Source: Serinus canaria (taxonomy: Eukaryota; Chordata; Aves; Passeriformes; Fringillidae). From it: a stretch of DNA of 64,000 bases. This document shows positions 49,986 through 62,300 of this stretch, piece by piece. Below the pieces are notes generated by a model. The model was not told the DNA's origin. It ran no database searches and saw nothing but the letters and a program-made list of their open reading frames with translations. Numbering within the stretch: position 1 is the stretch's first letter; every line of letters begins with the position of its first letter. Made by a program: the position numbers and the translations under genes. The stretch covers positions 99,876,179 to 99,940,178 of the forward strand of contig NC_066316.1 of NCBI RefSeq assembly GCF_022539315.1. The letters run 5' to 3'.

Positions 49986-52900
49986 GCAACGCAAAGAAGG
50001 CTAAATAATGAAATAATGACAACTAGTAGAATTTACCCAGATAATAAATGCATTATAATTTTTGTATTCTGATCTCCTAATTCTGACATTTTAAATAAAG
50101 GCTAAATGTAGAAATATAGACAGTATTTGAAATTGATCCCTGTTGCTATTTGTTGCAATTCCACTGAAGCTGAAAAAGTTGTGTCTGCAATGATTTTGGC
50201 TGGGAATGTGGTTATATTCTTCCAGTACAGCATTTTCTGTCTGTTTAGTTGTGTTTATTTTGTTTTAATTTCCCCTTTAACCATAATAGATTTTATTTTT
50301 AAATAAACTCTACTCTTCATAGGGACATCTGCTTGTTCTGATTGACGATGTGTTCCACTGATGACGTTTTTACTCTATCAGTTTCTAGTTCTGGAGTGGA
50401 ATATTAATATTAGTGAATAACAGTGTGCCTACAAGACAGCATAAGGAAGAGGAATGGTGTGAGGACAAGCAGCACATTGTAATGAGCCTTAAGCATAAAA
50501 AAAACTGCACTGCTGCTGTAATAAGAGATGGCATGTACAGGTGATTCAAGAAGAAATGATCAATTCATAAGTCTTTGTAATAACAGAGTGCACAGAGATG
50601 GGAAATCAAGCAAGACTCTTGGGCCTGCTTTAAAAGGAAGAGACATTCTGCACAGAATAAAATACCATATTGTACTCTCTTATGCAGCTCCGAAATTATC
50701 ATTAATCTCTAGCTGGTGAAAAGCACATATAGATAGATATGTATGTGCATATATAAAAATATTATACAATTTGTATTATGATAATTAAGCTATTAGTATT
50801 AATTTTAACCATCCACATAAAACACCAATAACCAAATAGCATTTGGACACCTGCAGTTACAGAAATAGACCAGGGCAGAAATGTATGACTTCACTTAAAT
50901 AAGGTGAAAATTAGTTTCTTGACTTGCATAGAAAATGAGCAATGAGCTTCTTCAGAGAGCAGCCAGGCCTGCTCATTCCATGGGGAATGGGCTATGGGAC
51001 ATGATGGTAGAGCACTTCAGGAGCTGTGTAAAGGGGGAGTGTTAATAAGTAGATGATCTAAAATTATTAGCTCTCCAAATCAGACATGAAAATGGCAATA
51101 AAGAAGCCACAGCAAAAATTACAAGGAAAACTTTTGACTTACTGTGCTTTATTTTCTCTTTACCAGAATAACCATGTTTGCAGGAACAAAATTAAAGCTT
51201 TGGGTAAAATGAATTGTTACCTTTTTTTGTTTTTATAATAAAACAAAGAATCAACCCATGACTGTTTTTTAAATCACTATTATTTTTAATTTGCCAGCTG
51301 TCTCCACTACAAGTAATAAGGGCAGCTTTAGACATTTGAGGAGTTATAAGCAAGTTGCCTGCAATCTATCTGGCTGCTGCAGAAAATCCCTATTTGTTAC
51401 TACTTATTACAGAGCATAAGCTTTTTTTACTGCTCTGGTGTTTGAAATAAATAGTATGTTTATTGACTAGTATAAAATATAGGGCTATGAATGTTTGCTA
51501 TACCCATGCTGAAAGCATCAGTATGGTTTTAGTCCACTTCGTACATGACATGAATTTGCAGTTTTGTTTCAGAATCCAATCCTAGACTGCTGGTAGAATG
51601 AATACATGCTATGGTACCATAACCATTCTACCTGAACATGTCTCAATTCTCTTTAGAAAACATCCTACTGATTTTATTAGAATCTAGTTTTGGCAACAAA
51701 CTTGGTTGAGTTAGAGCTTTCTATTCAATCTCTTGTGAGAAATGATGGCCCAGTAAGAAAATCTAGAAGAGTTTCTGATTTTTTTACATATATTTAACTA
51801 ATAAAAATGGAAGAAATCTAACTAGAAAAAGAAAAGAAAAAAGGAATGCTATGTTCTGCTATTTCCAAGTACAGCACTCTTACTGATGCGAGCTGGATTT
51901 TGGCATCTGCATATACTGCCTGATGAACCAGGGGGTTGAAGCCAAACACTTTTATACCATTTGAACAGATATTTCTTCACCTGTAGTTCTTTCTACTTTA
52001 TTTTGGGGAGCGCTTCAAATAATAAGCTAGCATTTTAAATTGCTGATTTTCTTTTTGTTTTGTAATAGGATATAGGAGAAATCATCCAAAAACATTGTGT
52101 AAATTTGAAGGTCTGCAAAAATAGGATTCTTGGAATCAACAGTTAGATTTTGTGTTTCCTTCTGCCTTGTAGACTTTCTGCCTTGCTTGTGTGTCTGGTG
52201 AAGGTCAAAGAGAGCTTCTGATAAGGGCATGAATGCATGCAAATGGCAAGACAGGCTGTCTTGGAATTTGGTATGCAGGCTGAGCAGGTAGTATTCTCCT
52301 TGTTTCCTGTTCAACTTTCATTACCTGTCTCCTTCTCTAATTTGGCAAAAAAAAATCAGTTGATTGAGAAATATATTCTATGCCTAGTGAATTTTATGGA
52401 ATTTTATTTTTTATTGTAGAAAAAACATGTCTGTACCTGCTGAAACTAAATAACAAACAGCAAATATTCTCAGCAAATATTCTCATCATTCATATTCATC
52501 TCTATATGTATGCAATTTAAGTTACCTGTAATGTTATAAATGTATTTACAATATGTTGTACATCATTTGTAACAGGAAGAGAAAGCAAGCTATAAGCTCC
52601 AGATATTTCAGGGGTAAAATGTAATTTCAAAGTGCCCAGGCTAATCTCAATGGATAGAAGATTATAGAATATTGAAGATTATAGAATTTCAGATGGTATA
52701 ACTAAAATACCCAAATATCAAATAGCTTTTCTCAAAGAAGTTTAACAAGCTGCCACTCTTTTAAAAAAATAATTACTGGTGCTATGTACAGTATAATGGC
52801 ACTGATAACATTTGAATTGGTTTGATTTGTAGTTCTAGGCTACAATTCTGATGCAGTGCACTCAGAGGTGACTTTTGTTCTTATTTTATCTGTGTGGTCT

Positions 52901-54284
52901 TTTCTTCTAAAATGAAATTATTTGAGTGACTTATTTTCAATCCTTTATTTTTTTTTTTTAATTGTACTGCCTACTAAACTTTCTTAGTATTTCTTTGAAC
53001 ATGTGGAACAATTTTAGTCACATTTAACAAACTATGAAGAGGTTTTAAAGATAACAAATTCCTCATGGCTAGAGATAAAGACCTGAATGAGTGCTACTGG
53101 GAAGAAGTTGCTGCTTTCACTTAGAATACTGGATTTTTGAGTGCCTAGAACAGATACTCACAAGAAATGTCACTCTCCAGTTTTGTGTTAATCTTTGGGG
53201 TTCAATTGAAATAAATTAATATCCCTGCCTGTGCTATAAACTCCCCTCCCTGACCAACAAAAAACATACATGGGTATTAAGGCTGTTTTCTCTTCCCACT
53301 TTGAACATCTAATTAAAAAGAACATCTTTCTGAAATGTTTATTTAATGATAATCGAATTTGAGGATAATTAAGGTTTCTGGAATGCTAACTATATTTTTA
53401 TGTGTCTGTAGAAACCAAAACCAGCAATGCACCTTTTCTATTAGACATGCTAAGGAGTTAAGTAACATGAGAGAAGTGCACTCATGCCAGAACTGTAGAG
53501 TCAGGTCTACGCTAGATGGCACTTGAGGCTCCGTTTATTCAGAATGTGTTGAATTGCAGCAGCTGGAGCTTTGGTTCTTAACATTTTTGTGTCTGTTAGA
53601 CATGAGTCATTAGTAATTCTAAAATGAGATTTAATAATTCTCACACAAGTAGTAAGCAGGGAATAAATATTTCATATTGTAACACATATTAAAAACATTT
53701 TGGCATCCTACATCTGCCTCTGGAGTAGCTCTGTGGCATCCTTATGGAAGTCCTTCAGTGTATTCTGGAAAAATTGTTGCTTAAATAGCATTCATAATTG
53801 CCCTCAAGCAATTTTCACACACTTCCCAGATTAGTCTCATATCACCTCTTGTTAGCTGGAGGTGATTTAAACAAACAGCCATGGAGTGTGTGCACACAGC
53901 ACATCTGGGGCAGTGATAACGTCTCTCAGAATGAAAGCTTGGCTCACATCAATAACATCTGGGAAGTACACATTCTTCTTAAACAAAGAAGATTGCTTTG
54001 GTGGAATCTGAAAATATGAGAATTTCAAATACTATCCCTTTTCCCCCACTTTTTTGATTGAAAGGCATGGAACCTTTTTTCTAATTTTTTCTATTGGCAT
54101 ATTTTCAGTCCTGCTACTGCACGAAGTGTGGCAACTTCTTATGCTGGAATAAAAGGACAATGTTTTCTCCAGATTTGCTCTTCAGTACTGACTAACTTGC
54201 CTTTTTGACACACAGACGTGAACAGAGCTCTTTATATTTCTAATGCATTACTACAAGACATAGTAAAGGTGATGCTGTACGTGC

Positions 54285-54366
54285 TGAGTTTGCAGAGGAA
54301 AAATCTGATGAAGAGTAAATTTGCAATTCCTGAGTCTGCAGAGGAAAAATGTGATGAAGAGTAAAT
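54285..54366. repeat. Direct repeat pair, 36-bp units with 10-bp spacer
   Basis: Units 54285-54320 and 54331-54366 share 34 of 36 positions (core GCAGAGGAAAAAT, GATGAAGAGTAAAT). The period is 46 bp. Likely a local duplication that has begun to diverge. Confidence 0.95.
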
Positions 54367-55486
54367 CAGAGAACAAGTTGTTTTGTTCAGTGAAGGTAGG
54401 ATGCAGTGGATAATCCTATGAAAGGGCAGGTCTGCTGTTCTGCAGACTGAGAGGTCATGGTGGAGCAAACCCTCTCTTCCTTTTGGAGATTGTGACTGTG
54501 TTTTTTCTGTAGGTGCTTGTTACTCCTTCCATGTTTTCACCAAAAATACAGTCTGGTATGTATGTGGGATATCCATTCTTATTAAGATCTTAGAAGAGGG
54601 TAGGAAAGTTTCTGAGTCCCTGTGGGTTGCACCCTTCAGTCCCAGTGGCTGCTGGCTGGTGCTGGGTGTGAGCACGGCTGGGGCTCTGGCACTCTGTCTG
54701 TGCGAACCTCGTCACGCAGCCTTATTGCATCCACATTCCCACCGAGACACTCCTGCCTCTGCTTTTCTTCCCCATGAGCCTGCTGTGGGTCTCCTCGTGC
54801 TCTAATCATCCACAGGTTTAATGGCAGAAGAGATTCATTCTCCACAGAGCTGGCTCTTGGAAGTGCTGAGCACGATTCCAAGGGAAGTTAATGTCAGTGT
54901 TAAGCACTTAGCGCTTCCCAAATATCTCATCTCACACATGATGAGCAGTTGTGCAAAGGCAGTTATGCTTAGTAAGAGGAATAAACAGCCTTCAAGGTGA
55001 AGAGCTGTACTTTGTAGATGGGTCTTAAGAAAAAATTTCTAATGGTGAGCTAAAGCAGGCTTTTTGTGAAGCATTAAATCTCCTTTATTAATAAAGAAAT
55101 CAATTATCACACTCCAGCAATTTACCATTACATTCGTTCTGCATCACTTGAAATGTTGAACAGCTATAATCATAAGCAAAGAATTGAAACAAAGAAAAGC
55201 TGTCCCCTAATTCCCCAAATAGTGTTTTAATTAAATTTCCCACAAAAGGATAGCATTCACATAACAAAAAAGGTAACATAAATCTCATGGTCCTTAGCTG
55301 CCTACTTAGACATTAGCATTTTACTAGGTATTGTTGACATAGCTGCAATTTGTCAGGCATAGGTCTTCAAAATGCACTTTTATCCTACCCTAGACAAGGG
55401 TTTAGTCCATGTAATAGTATCCTAGGATGTCCCCCATAGCCTCTGCCAGGGTGGAAGCAATCTGCATGCTATGCTTTAATCTGCAG

Positions 55487-55630
55487 GGCACTCTTCAGCT
55501 AGTTAGTATTCCTGAAGATGAGCATGTTAATTTGGCATTCTTCAGAAACAAAATTCACCTCACTGAGACATCACAGCACGCTCTCGAATTGGGAAGGGGC
55601 AGAATTCTTATATGGCAAAGAGACAAAAAG
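55487..55630 (+). other. Weak candidate exon (144 bp, open in one frame)
   Basis: The segment is preceded by a pyrimidine-containing acceptor-like CTTTAATCTGCAG and followed by AAAAAG|GTAAAG, a good match to the vertebrate donor consensus. It is 144 bp, a multiple of three, and lies in an 89-codon open frame (55427-55696) with codon boundaries at both putative junctions, so it would be a phase 0-0 cassette of 48 residues. The translation is mixed hydrophilic/hydrophobic and not obviously AT-biased, but I recognise no family. No partner exon was found in the window. Chance is a serious alternative. Confidence 0.2.
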
Positions 55631-58027
55631 GTAAAGAATGCATATGCGCCAGTGCATGTCCTACATCAGGGTCACAAGTCAGTAATAAATATTTAGAATA
55701 GGATATGAGAGGTTTACCCATTAATTCTTTAAAGTATGCTTTATCCATCTATGTTGGAAGGAAAAATCCTGGTTTAATGCCCATTAATTAATAACAGAGA
55801 ACTGTAAGATCATTTTAGACTTTTATGCTAAGCAAGCTCAAGGTTTTGCCAGGAAGAAACCTTTACAAACGTTCAGTCTACATTTGCACTATGCTTTCAA
55901 ACCATTAGTCTTGTAAAATACTGCCTTGTGCTTGCTTGACAATTCTTCATTCTTTTTGGTATTCACACGTCCTTTTTGTTAAACACTTGTGAAAGCTTAT
56001 GTAATGCTGACTTTTCTATGCATGGTTTGATTAGACGAAGGTCACACAAAACTGTCACTTTTCTTAAGCCTTTTACCAAAACAAAGTTTGCATCAATGAC
56101 ATTTTCTTGTTTTGTTTTAAATAAATGATGACAAGACTCTCTCTAGCTGGCCTGCTGCTCAGGGTTAGCAGATGCTCTTTGTTGCACAGTTCTGTTTCCC
56201 TGTGGAATCAACAGCAGGATGAGTGGGAGTAGTTTGTTTTCCCTTTGCTGTCCTTAGTTCTGGAACAGACCATCATAAACATCTTTCAGAACTCTTACCC
56301 CCTATTCCATGACACATTCCCAGAAAGTGTAGGGAATCTTAATTTGTGTGTACATAAATAAAAATAAAAAATGAGTTTTCCTTCTATGTGTCACAGCTTC
56401 CACTTTCACTAGTACAGGCACAGCAAATAAAATCTTCCACTATGTGTTACCAAGGATGAACTTTTGCTTGGGATGAAAGGATAAAATCTTTGGAACATTT
56501 TATATGATAGCATCAGTGGGAGACTGTTAACTTAATTGATAAATTTGGAGAAACAATTTTTGAATGGCTTTGAGGAAAATTATACAAATCACATAGGAAC
56601 ATTCTGTCTTGCTTTTAACAGGATCCTTTCTATAGAAAACAGTAAATAACACTAGCACAAGACTTGACTCAGTGCTTTGGACTTTAAGCTGCAGCTTCAG
56701 TGTTGTGTTTTTCACATAGTAATATGCAAGTCACTAATTACTGCCTAAGTCTCTGGCCCCCAAAGGGATTTTAAACTATTTATGGAAGCAATCTAAGAAA
56801 CAAACAAAGAAACAAAAAACCCCAAAAACCAACAAAAAACCAGACCAAACCAACCAACCAAACAAACAAAACAAAAAAAAAAAACCACAACCAAACCAAA
56901 CCCCTCCCCCCCCCAAAAAAAAAACCCTGTTGCAGAACTCAAATTAACACAAATGTGCTCTAAAGACACTTCCTTTTTTTGACAAATGCAACACAGTACT
57001 GAACTGCGTAATAATACAGGAATTCTAAATAGATTTACTCTTCTCATGTCACACAATTTGATGCAATAAAGCTCTGTATTGAGGCCAGTATGATAATTAG
57101 CACATTGTGAATTATGGTGCAGTTTGGTACTATATTTTTGTGATTTAATTCTTCCAAAATACATGTGTGGTTCATGCACACGTATAAAAGAAGTGTGAAA
57201 AGAGGCTGAGCAAAAGCACTCAAGTTTCTTTGTCTTGTGCTGGCAGCATGAGATGCCTAAGGTGGGAGCATAGCCCCTGTAACTTGTTTACACAGTGGGT
57301 AGGGAGAGTGAGAGAGGCTTTTGCCAAGGGTGACTCAGAGGTTAACTGAACAGAGCTGCAGCCTGGACCTGACTCTCTCTGTTCCACAGTGCAGGATTCT
57401 GGGGCAGTCTGCCCCTGATTTAAAAGGTTGGATATGATGATGGTTTCAAAAGGAATTGTATCTGGACCTTGCAAGATGTGGTTGTTTTGGGGGTTTTTTG
57501 GTTTGTTTGATTTTTGATAGTTTCCTAAGGCAAACTTCCTTTTCTTAACTAAATTATGGGAAGCAACTCTCAGAATCACAGCATGAAAATTTGTTTGTCG
57601 GTTATACAGAGTAGGCAAAAGGTTTCAGTGTTAGAAAGGGCCTCTGGGTCTGAATTTAGTTCTTTCTAAATCTCATTCATATTTACCTTGTGAGCTCTTG
57701 TGACTCCTACTATGATCACCTGCTCCTATAAATTACACATAGGTGTAACTCACTAGGACAAAAGGAAGAATGAAGGTTGCTATTACCAGAAGTTTTTTGG
57801 CCAATCAGTTTGTTGCAACTAACCTCATCCCTGTCATTGTCAAATAGACCATCTGACATTTGCATATGTGTAAGAGTTGATTGAGGATTTAAATATTTGT
57901 ATTTATTCTTACACTTGTTTTATCCCTTATTTATATTTCCAGTTTATTCTGACTAGAAAATATTTTTTTTGACAAAATGAACATTTAAGTAAGTAATTGC
58001 AAAATGTTTTTTTTAAGCATGTGAGTA
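55631..58027. other. AT-rich unique sequence, no gene seen
   Basis: No supported gene. Minus frames at 56793-57179 and 57220-57618 (128 and 132 codons) have no recognisable domain; the first is partly translated from an A/C-rich tract. Confidence 0.5.
56797..56926. repeat. A/C-rich low-complexity tract
   Basis: About 130 bases nearly devoid of G and T, with AAAC, CCAA and C-run motifs. The reverse complement is a T/G-rich tract. Confidence 0.9.
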
Positions 58028-58609
58028 TGCAGGGCCAGGGAAATGTTTGTTCCCCTGTACTCGGCTCTGATGAGGGCACACCAGAGTGCTGCATCCAGCC
58101 TTGGGCCCCTCATTTGGAGAAAAGCTTTGAAGGGCTGGAGCATGTCCAGAGAAGAGCAAACAGATCTGGTGAATTGTCTAGAGTGTGTCATATGAGGAGA
58201 GGCTGAAGGAGCTGGAGGTGTCTGGCCTGCAGAAAAGGAGGCTCAGAGGTGACTTTACCTTTCTCTGCAACTACCTGAAAGGAGGCTGCAGTCAGGTGGG
58301 GTCTGTATCCTCTCACTGGCAGCCAGAGACAGGACAAGAGGACACAGCCCAAAGTTGCACAAGGAAAGGGTTAAATTGGATGCTAGGAATGCTTTCTTTA
58401 CTGAATAGAATGTGAAACACTGGAATGGATTGTCCAGGGAAGTGGTGAAATCAGGAGGTGGAGGTGAAATGGAGGTGTTCAAGGAATGACTGGGCGTGGT
58501 ACTCAGTGCTGTGGTTTAATTGACAAGGTGCTGTTCATTCAAAGGTTGAACTCAATGATCCTGGAGGTCTTTTCCAACCTTAGTGATGCTATTTATTATT
58601 CCATGATGG
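58028..58609 (+). mobile_element. CR1 LINE 3' fragment, about 580 bp
   Basis: Sense landmarks include CCCCTGTACTCGGCTCTGAT, TGGAGCATGTCCAGAGAAG, TATGAGGAGAGGCTGAAGG, GAGGCTCAGAGGTGACTTT, ACTACCTGAAAGGAGGCTG and CAATGATCCTGGAGGTCTTT before a degenerate tail. It holds the last part of ORF2 and the 3' UTR. The 69- and 76-codon plus frames (57997-58206, 58185-58415) are remnants of the ORF2 C-terminus, broken by frameshift, and cannot give a functional protein. Confidence 0.93.
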
Positions 58610-60593
58610 AAATTAATGGCACTTTTTCTTTTGGAGTGTGTTCCAACATGGACTAAAGTTGCTTTTGGATTGATGTACATTCACTGATTTCAAATAACAT
58701 AAAAGAGTTTTCAAGTTATAAAAGAAAGGTGTTATAAAACCAAATAAGACCTTTGATCTGTTCATGTTATTCTCATGGAAAGTCTTGATAGCTGTGTAAT
58801 GCTTAGTTGTCTTCTGCCATCACAGTCTTAAATATTTGTGAAAAAACAGATGAGAAGTGATACAGTTAGAATGTAATTGTAAGTAAATCAGTAGTGAGCT
58901 TAGTAAAATATTTCACATGAACAAGATATAAACAAGCATCCCAGGGTTACTAAATTAGACTGTCAGAACCAATTTTATCACAGGATTCTGTCTCAGGTGC
59001 AGCAGAAAACTGCTTGTTTATAAACATTGAAATCTGTATTTACCTTGGCCTGTGGTTGAATTTGCCTTCCCAGGAGAAGGGAGTATTGCTTGATAATTCA
59101 TTTTCCCCCTGAAATGTAGCATAACTAGGTAAAGCCAAAACATAGTATTGGCACTAGACTGGCATGCTTTATACTTACACTGGCATGCATATGCAGACAA
59201 AAATTGAGGATTACGAAGATTCTATCTTTTTGGGATTAGATCTATGTTCTACCTAAATTCAAGGAAGATGCAGTTGAAGGAATCTTAGAAATCTCTGAAT
59301 GAGCAACCTTTAAAAACTCTTCAGCTCTAAGTCTTCCTTTCTGGTAAAGGAAGAGTTAATCCATGAAGACAGAGAAAACACCATCCCCTACTAGTCATTC
59401 TTTAGTGTATAGAATTCAATAGCTAACAGCTTTTTTTTCCAGTCTGGGTTGACAGGCTGCCTCATTGAGGAGTAAGAGCTCCTCTATGAATTCTCTGGGA
59501 TTTGCTTCATTTCAAATATGCCTTGCTATATATCTTTCAAGGATGAAAAAGAGTCAAATGCTTGGTAAAATTAAAGGATGGAAGGTTGTTTTTTTTTAGG
59601 TGGGTTTTTGTCTTTTACTTTTCTGTGAAGCCTTTAATCCTAGAGGAGTGTGTTGAGTGAGTCGATATATTGGCAGCTATTTTTAACAGCTATAAATCAT
59701 GGGCTGGGAAAGACTAATAATCTTGAGGAAGCAGAAATAAATGTCTTGGAAGAAAGCTTTACTATTGCCTCTGTACAAGGTCAACAATAAAATAAAATGG
59801 TGAGCAGATATTTTCTTCTCTCTTGAGTGCTCTTGGGGGAGAACACTGATATTACTAATGTGATATTGCCTGTCAATAATTGGGGAAAATTCCATGAAAA
59901 ATCCTAACAAAACATTTGCATTTCTTCAATTAAAAAAAAAGTGCACGTCAGAGGCTCAGAGTCCAAAAGGCTCCTGAATATCATAATACATAAAAAAATT
60001 TACTGTCAGTTCTCTGGGTGTAATCTCTAGGTTGTAAATAAGCCTAGTTTAGTTATTATTTCTAGGTTCAAAAAGTATAGTGGACAGCAATCTTGAGACT
60101 TCTGGAGGCAGTTGTTGGAAGAATTTGTCACAATGATCTTACGAAACAGAGCCCTTGAAGTTACTGTGCCAAAGAGACTTGGTAGAAGGTCTCCCCCTGG
60201 TTTAAACCTTGATGCTTCTGAATCTATATTTTCAGTTTCTTGACAAATCATTGATTGGCATTCTTGCAGCTTTTGCACAGGAATGTGATGTTCTGTGAGC
60301 AGAACTTGTGCTGCCTTGTTTTCTCTTACTTTCAGCTATTGGCTTGTCTTTCTCTTCTTCAATATATAAAGTTAGTGCAGGGGAGAAGACAGGTTTCTAT
60401 TATCCAGCTCTCAATTTTTAGAATTGCAGTAAATAAGGAAAGGGATTTAAAGGTTAGTTCTACCCAATAACTTTACAATGTATTGACAAGTAGCAGTCAG
60501 ATTTGAGTGTGGCAAATGAATTAACCAACCAAACTAAGCCCTACGTCTGATTTCCTCTAAAGAAAAAATCAGTGAGGAAAATAGAAAATTGTG
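58610..60593. other. AT-rich unique sequence, no gene seen
   Basis: No recognised gene or repeat. Frames of 60-83 codons here are unconvincing. Confidence 0.5.
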
Positions 60594-60940
60594 TGGAGAC
60601 CTCATAGCCACCTTACAACATCTAAAAGGGGCATACAAGGAAGCAGGAGAGGGATTCTTCATCAGGATAAGGAGTAAAAGGTTAAAACTGAAAAAGAGAA
60701 ATTTATGTTAGACATACGGAAGAAATTCTTTACTGGGAGAGTGGAGAGGTGCTGGAACAGGCTGCCCAGAGAAGCTGTGCATGCCTCATCCCTGGAAGTG
60801 TTCAAAGCTAGACTGGATGGGACATTGAATCTAGTGGACGTTGTCCCTGCCTGTGGCAAGGGAGTTGGAACTAGATGATTTTTAAGGTCCTTTCCAACTC
60901 AGGCCATGCTATGATTCTAGGATTCTACGATTCCATGATA
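60594..60940 (+). mobile_element. CR1 LINE 3' fragment, about 350 bp
   Basis: Sense-strand CR1 blocks: TGGAGACCTCATAGCCACCT, GGAAGAAATTCTTTACTGGG, TGCTGGAACAGGCTGCCCAG, TGGAAGTGTTCAAAGCTAGA, GATGATTTTTAAGGTCCTTT, and the tail ATGATTCTAGGATTCTACG. The minus frame at 60662-60859 is a shadow. A well-preserved 3' end of the group that also gave the 21722 and 40555 copies. Confidence 0.93.
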
Positions 60941-62077
60941 TAGGTAATTTAAAACAATAGAACTATTATGAGAATAGAAAGAGATGAACATAATTGTATC
61001 ATGTTTCCTCATTTCTTTCATTTCAGCGCCTGTTTTACATCTGTCAAGACTAATTTATGAAGATACTTTAGATAAAATATCATTGAAATGTCATTTGAGT
61101 TTCCTCTTTTGATAAGTTTTATTTTCTTTTCCTAGTGGTTTCTCAAAGAAAAATCAAGAGAAATTATACAATTTTTTTAATTCTTTGTATAGAAGCTACA
61201 TTTTACAATGAGATATTTACATGAATCTCTGTGAACTTGCTGTTTTGAATCCACCTGGACATGCTTCAGAGGGTTTATGTATTATGAAATTTACAGAGAT
61301 TCCCAAATCCCTCAAATATTTATCAGTTTCCAAGTTGACATGAACTGCTTCATGCCATTAACTAACTTGACTTTGAGAAATTCAGATGAAATGATCAGAT
61401 TAATGAATAATGTGATGATTTCCAGCCATTCTAGAAGAGAGAGATGACAAAGGTCTAAGGTAGTGTTGGCTGTTCCCTTTAGTCTTGGTCTAAGGATGGA
61501 GGAAGAACTACTTCTTTATTTTTTCCTCATTATGTTATTAAAGGATGAGTTTTTTCTTTCCTCATATGCTCCTTCCAAACTCAATCAATCACTACTCTAA
61601 ATAGGTCTCAAAGTTAGGACATTGTTTTTAGTTAGTAACCACCTGTATCTTCCCCTGCTCTCTACTGCTAACAAAACAGCTTAAAGGATCTGAGCAATAT
61701 AAACCAAAATCTTTTAATTAATTTTAGTGATTTCTTTGGATGTACATGTATTGTATTAAAACAGTTGTGCTGCTGAGGTCTATTTAGTTAACTGAGGATT
61801 GTTCATGTCCAAAAAAAATATAATTGTTTCTGAAATTGTTTTACAACTTCTATAAAAGCAAGTTTCCAACTTTGGACACTCAAGATTATTTTTTTGTTTC
61901 TCAGCAGAGTTCTTAAATCTAAGGGACAATACAAAGTAAATGATTATTTGTAATAAAAAAGAATATTACATCAGGAGATCAAAATCAAGTATTATCAGAA
62001 AGTTGATAAAAATTAAAGGCCAATAGTAATAATAGCAATATATGATGATAGGTATTCTGATTTATAAAGGCAAATTA
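60941..62077. other. AT-rich unique sequence, no gene seen
   Basis: No supported gene or known repeat. Confidence 0.55.
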
Positions 62078-62300
62078 CATAGAATCATAGAATTGTTTTG
62101 GTTGGAAAAGACTCAATAATCATTGAGTCCAACACATTAATTCAGCACTGTCAAGCCCACCCCTAAACCATGTCCCTATGTGCCACATCTGCTCATCCAG
62201 ATGTGGCACATAGGGACACAGGGATGAAATACCTCCAGGGATGGTGACTTAAACATTGCCCTGAGCAGCCTCTTCCAGTATGCCAACATATTCATTAAAA
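62078..62300 (-). mobile_element. CR1 LINE 3' fragment, about 220 bp, with an internal hairpin
   Basis: Inverted tail (CATAGAATCATAGAATTG), then CATTGAGTCCAACACATTAA, CCCACCCCTAAACCATGTCC and AAATACCTCCAGGGATGGTG, landmarks of a CR1 type different from the other copies. Between the last two landmarks lies a 21-bp perfect inverted repeat that the usual sequence does not have. Confidence 0.9.
62171..62218. repeat. Perfect 21-bp inverted repeat with 6-nt loop
   Basis: Positions 62171-62191 are the exact reverse complement of 62198-62218, with loop CTCATC. The left arm corresponds to normal CR1 sequence (..TGTCCCTATGTGCCACATC..); the right arm appears to be an inverted copy of it. Exact pairing points to a recent fold-back copying event. 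Confidence 0.97.

Larger units (their letters stand above)
49697..55486. other. AT-rich unique sequence, no gene seen
   Basis: About 5.8 kb without a supported gene. Contains an A/C-rich tract (49843-49985), a small tandem duplication (52657-52687), a 36-bp direct repeat pair (54285-54366) and a locally GC-richer patch (about 54600-54880) open on the minus strand for 81 codons but not recognised. Confidence 0.5.

Noticed and set aside
52657..52687. 14-bp direct duplication (GAAGATTATAGAAT)
   Set aside because: Too short and too AT-rich to be notable; one of several slippage-size repeats, like those at 6803, 25218, 34375 and 52456.
57220..57618. 132-codon minus-strand frame with protein-like composition
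   Set aside because: No domain, no convincing splice context and no related frame nearby; it is within the length expected by chance over 64 kb.
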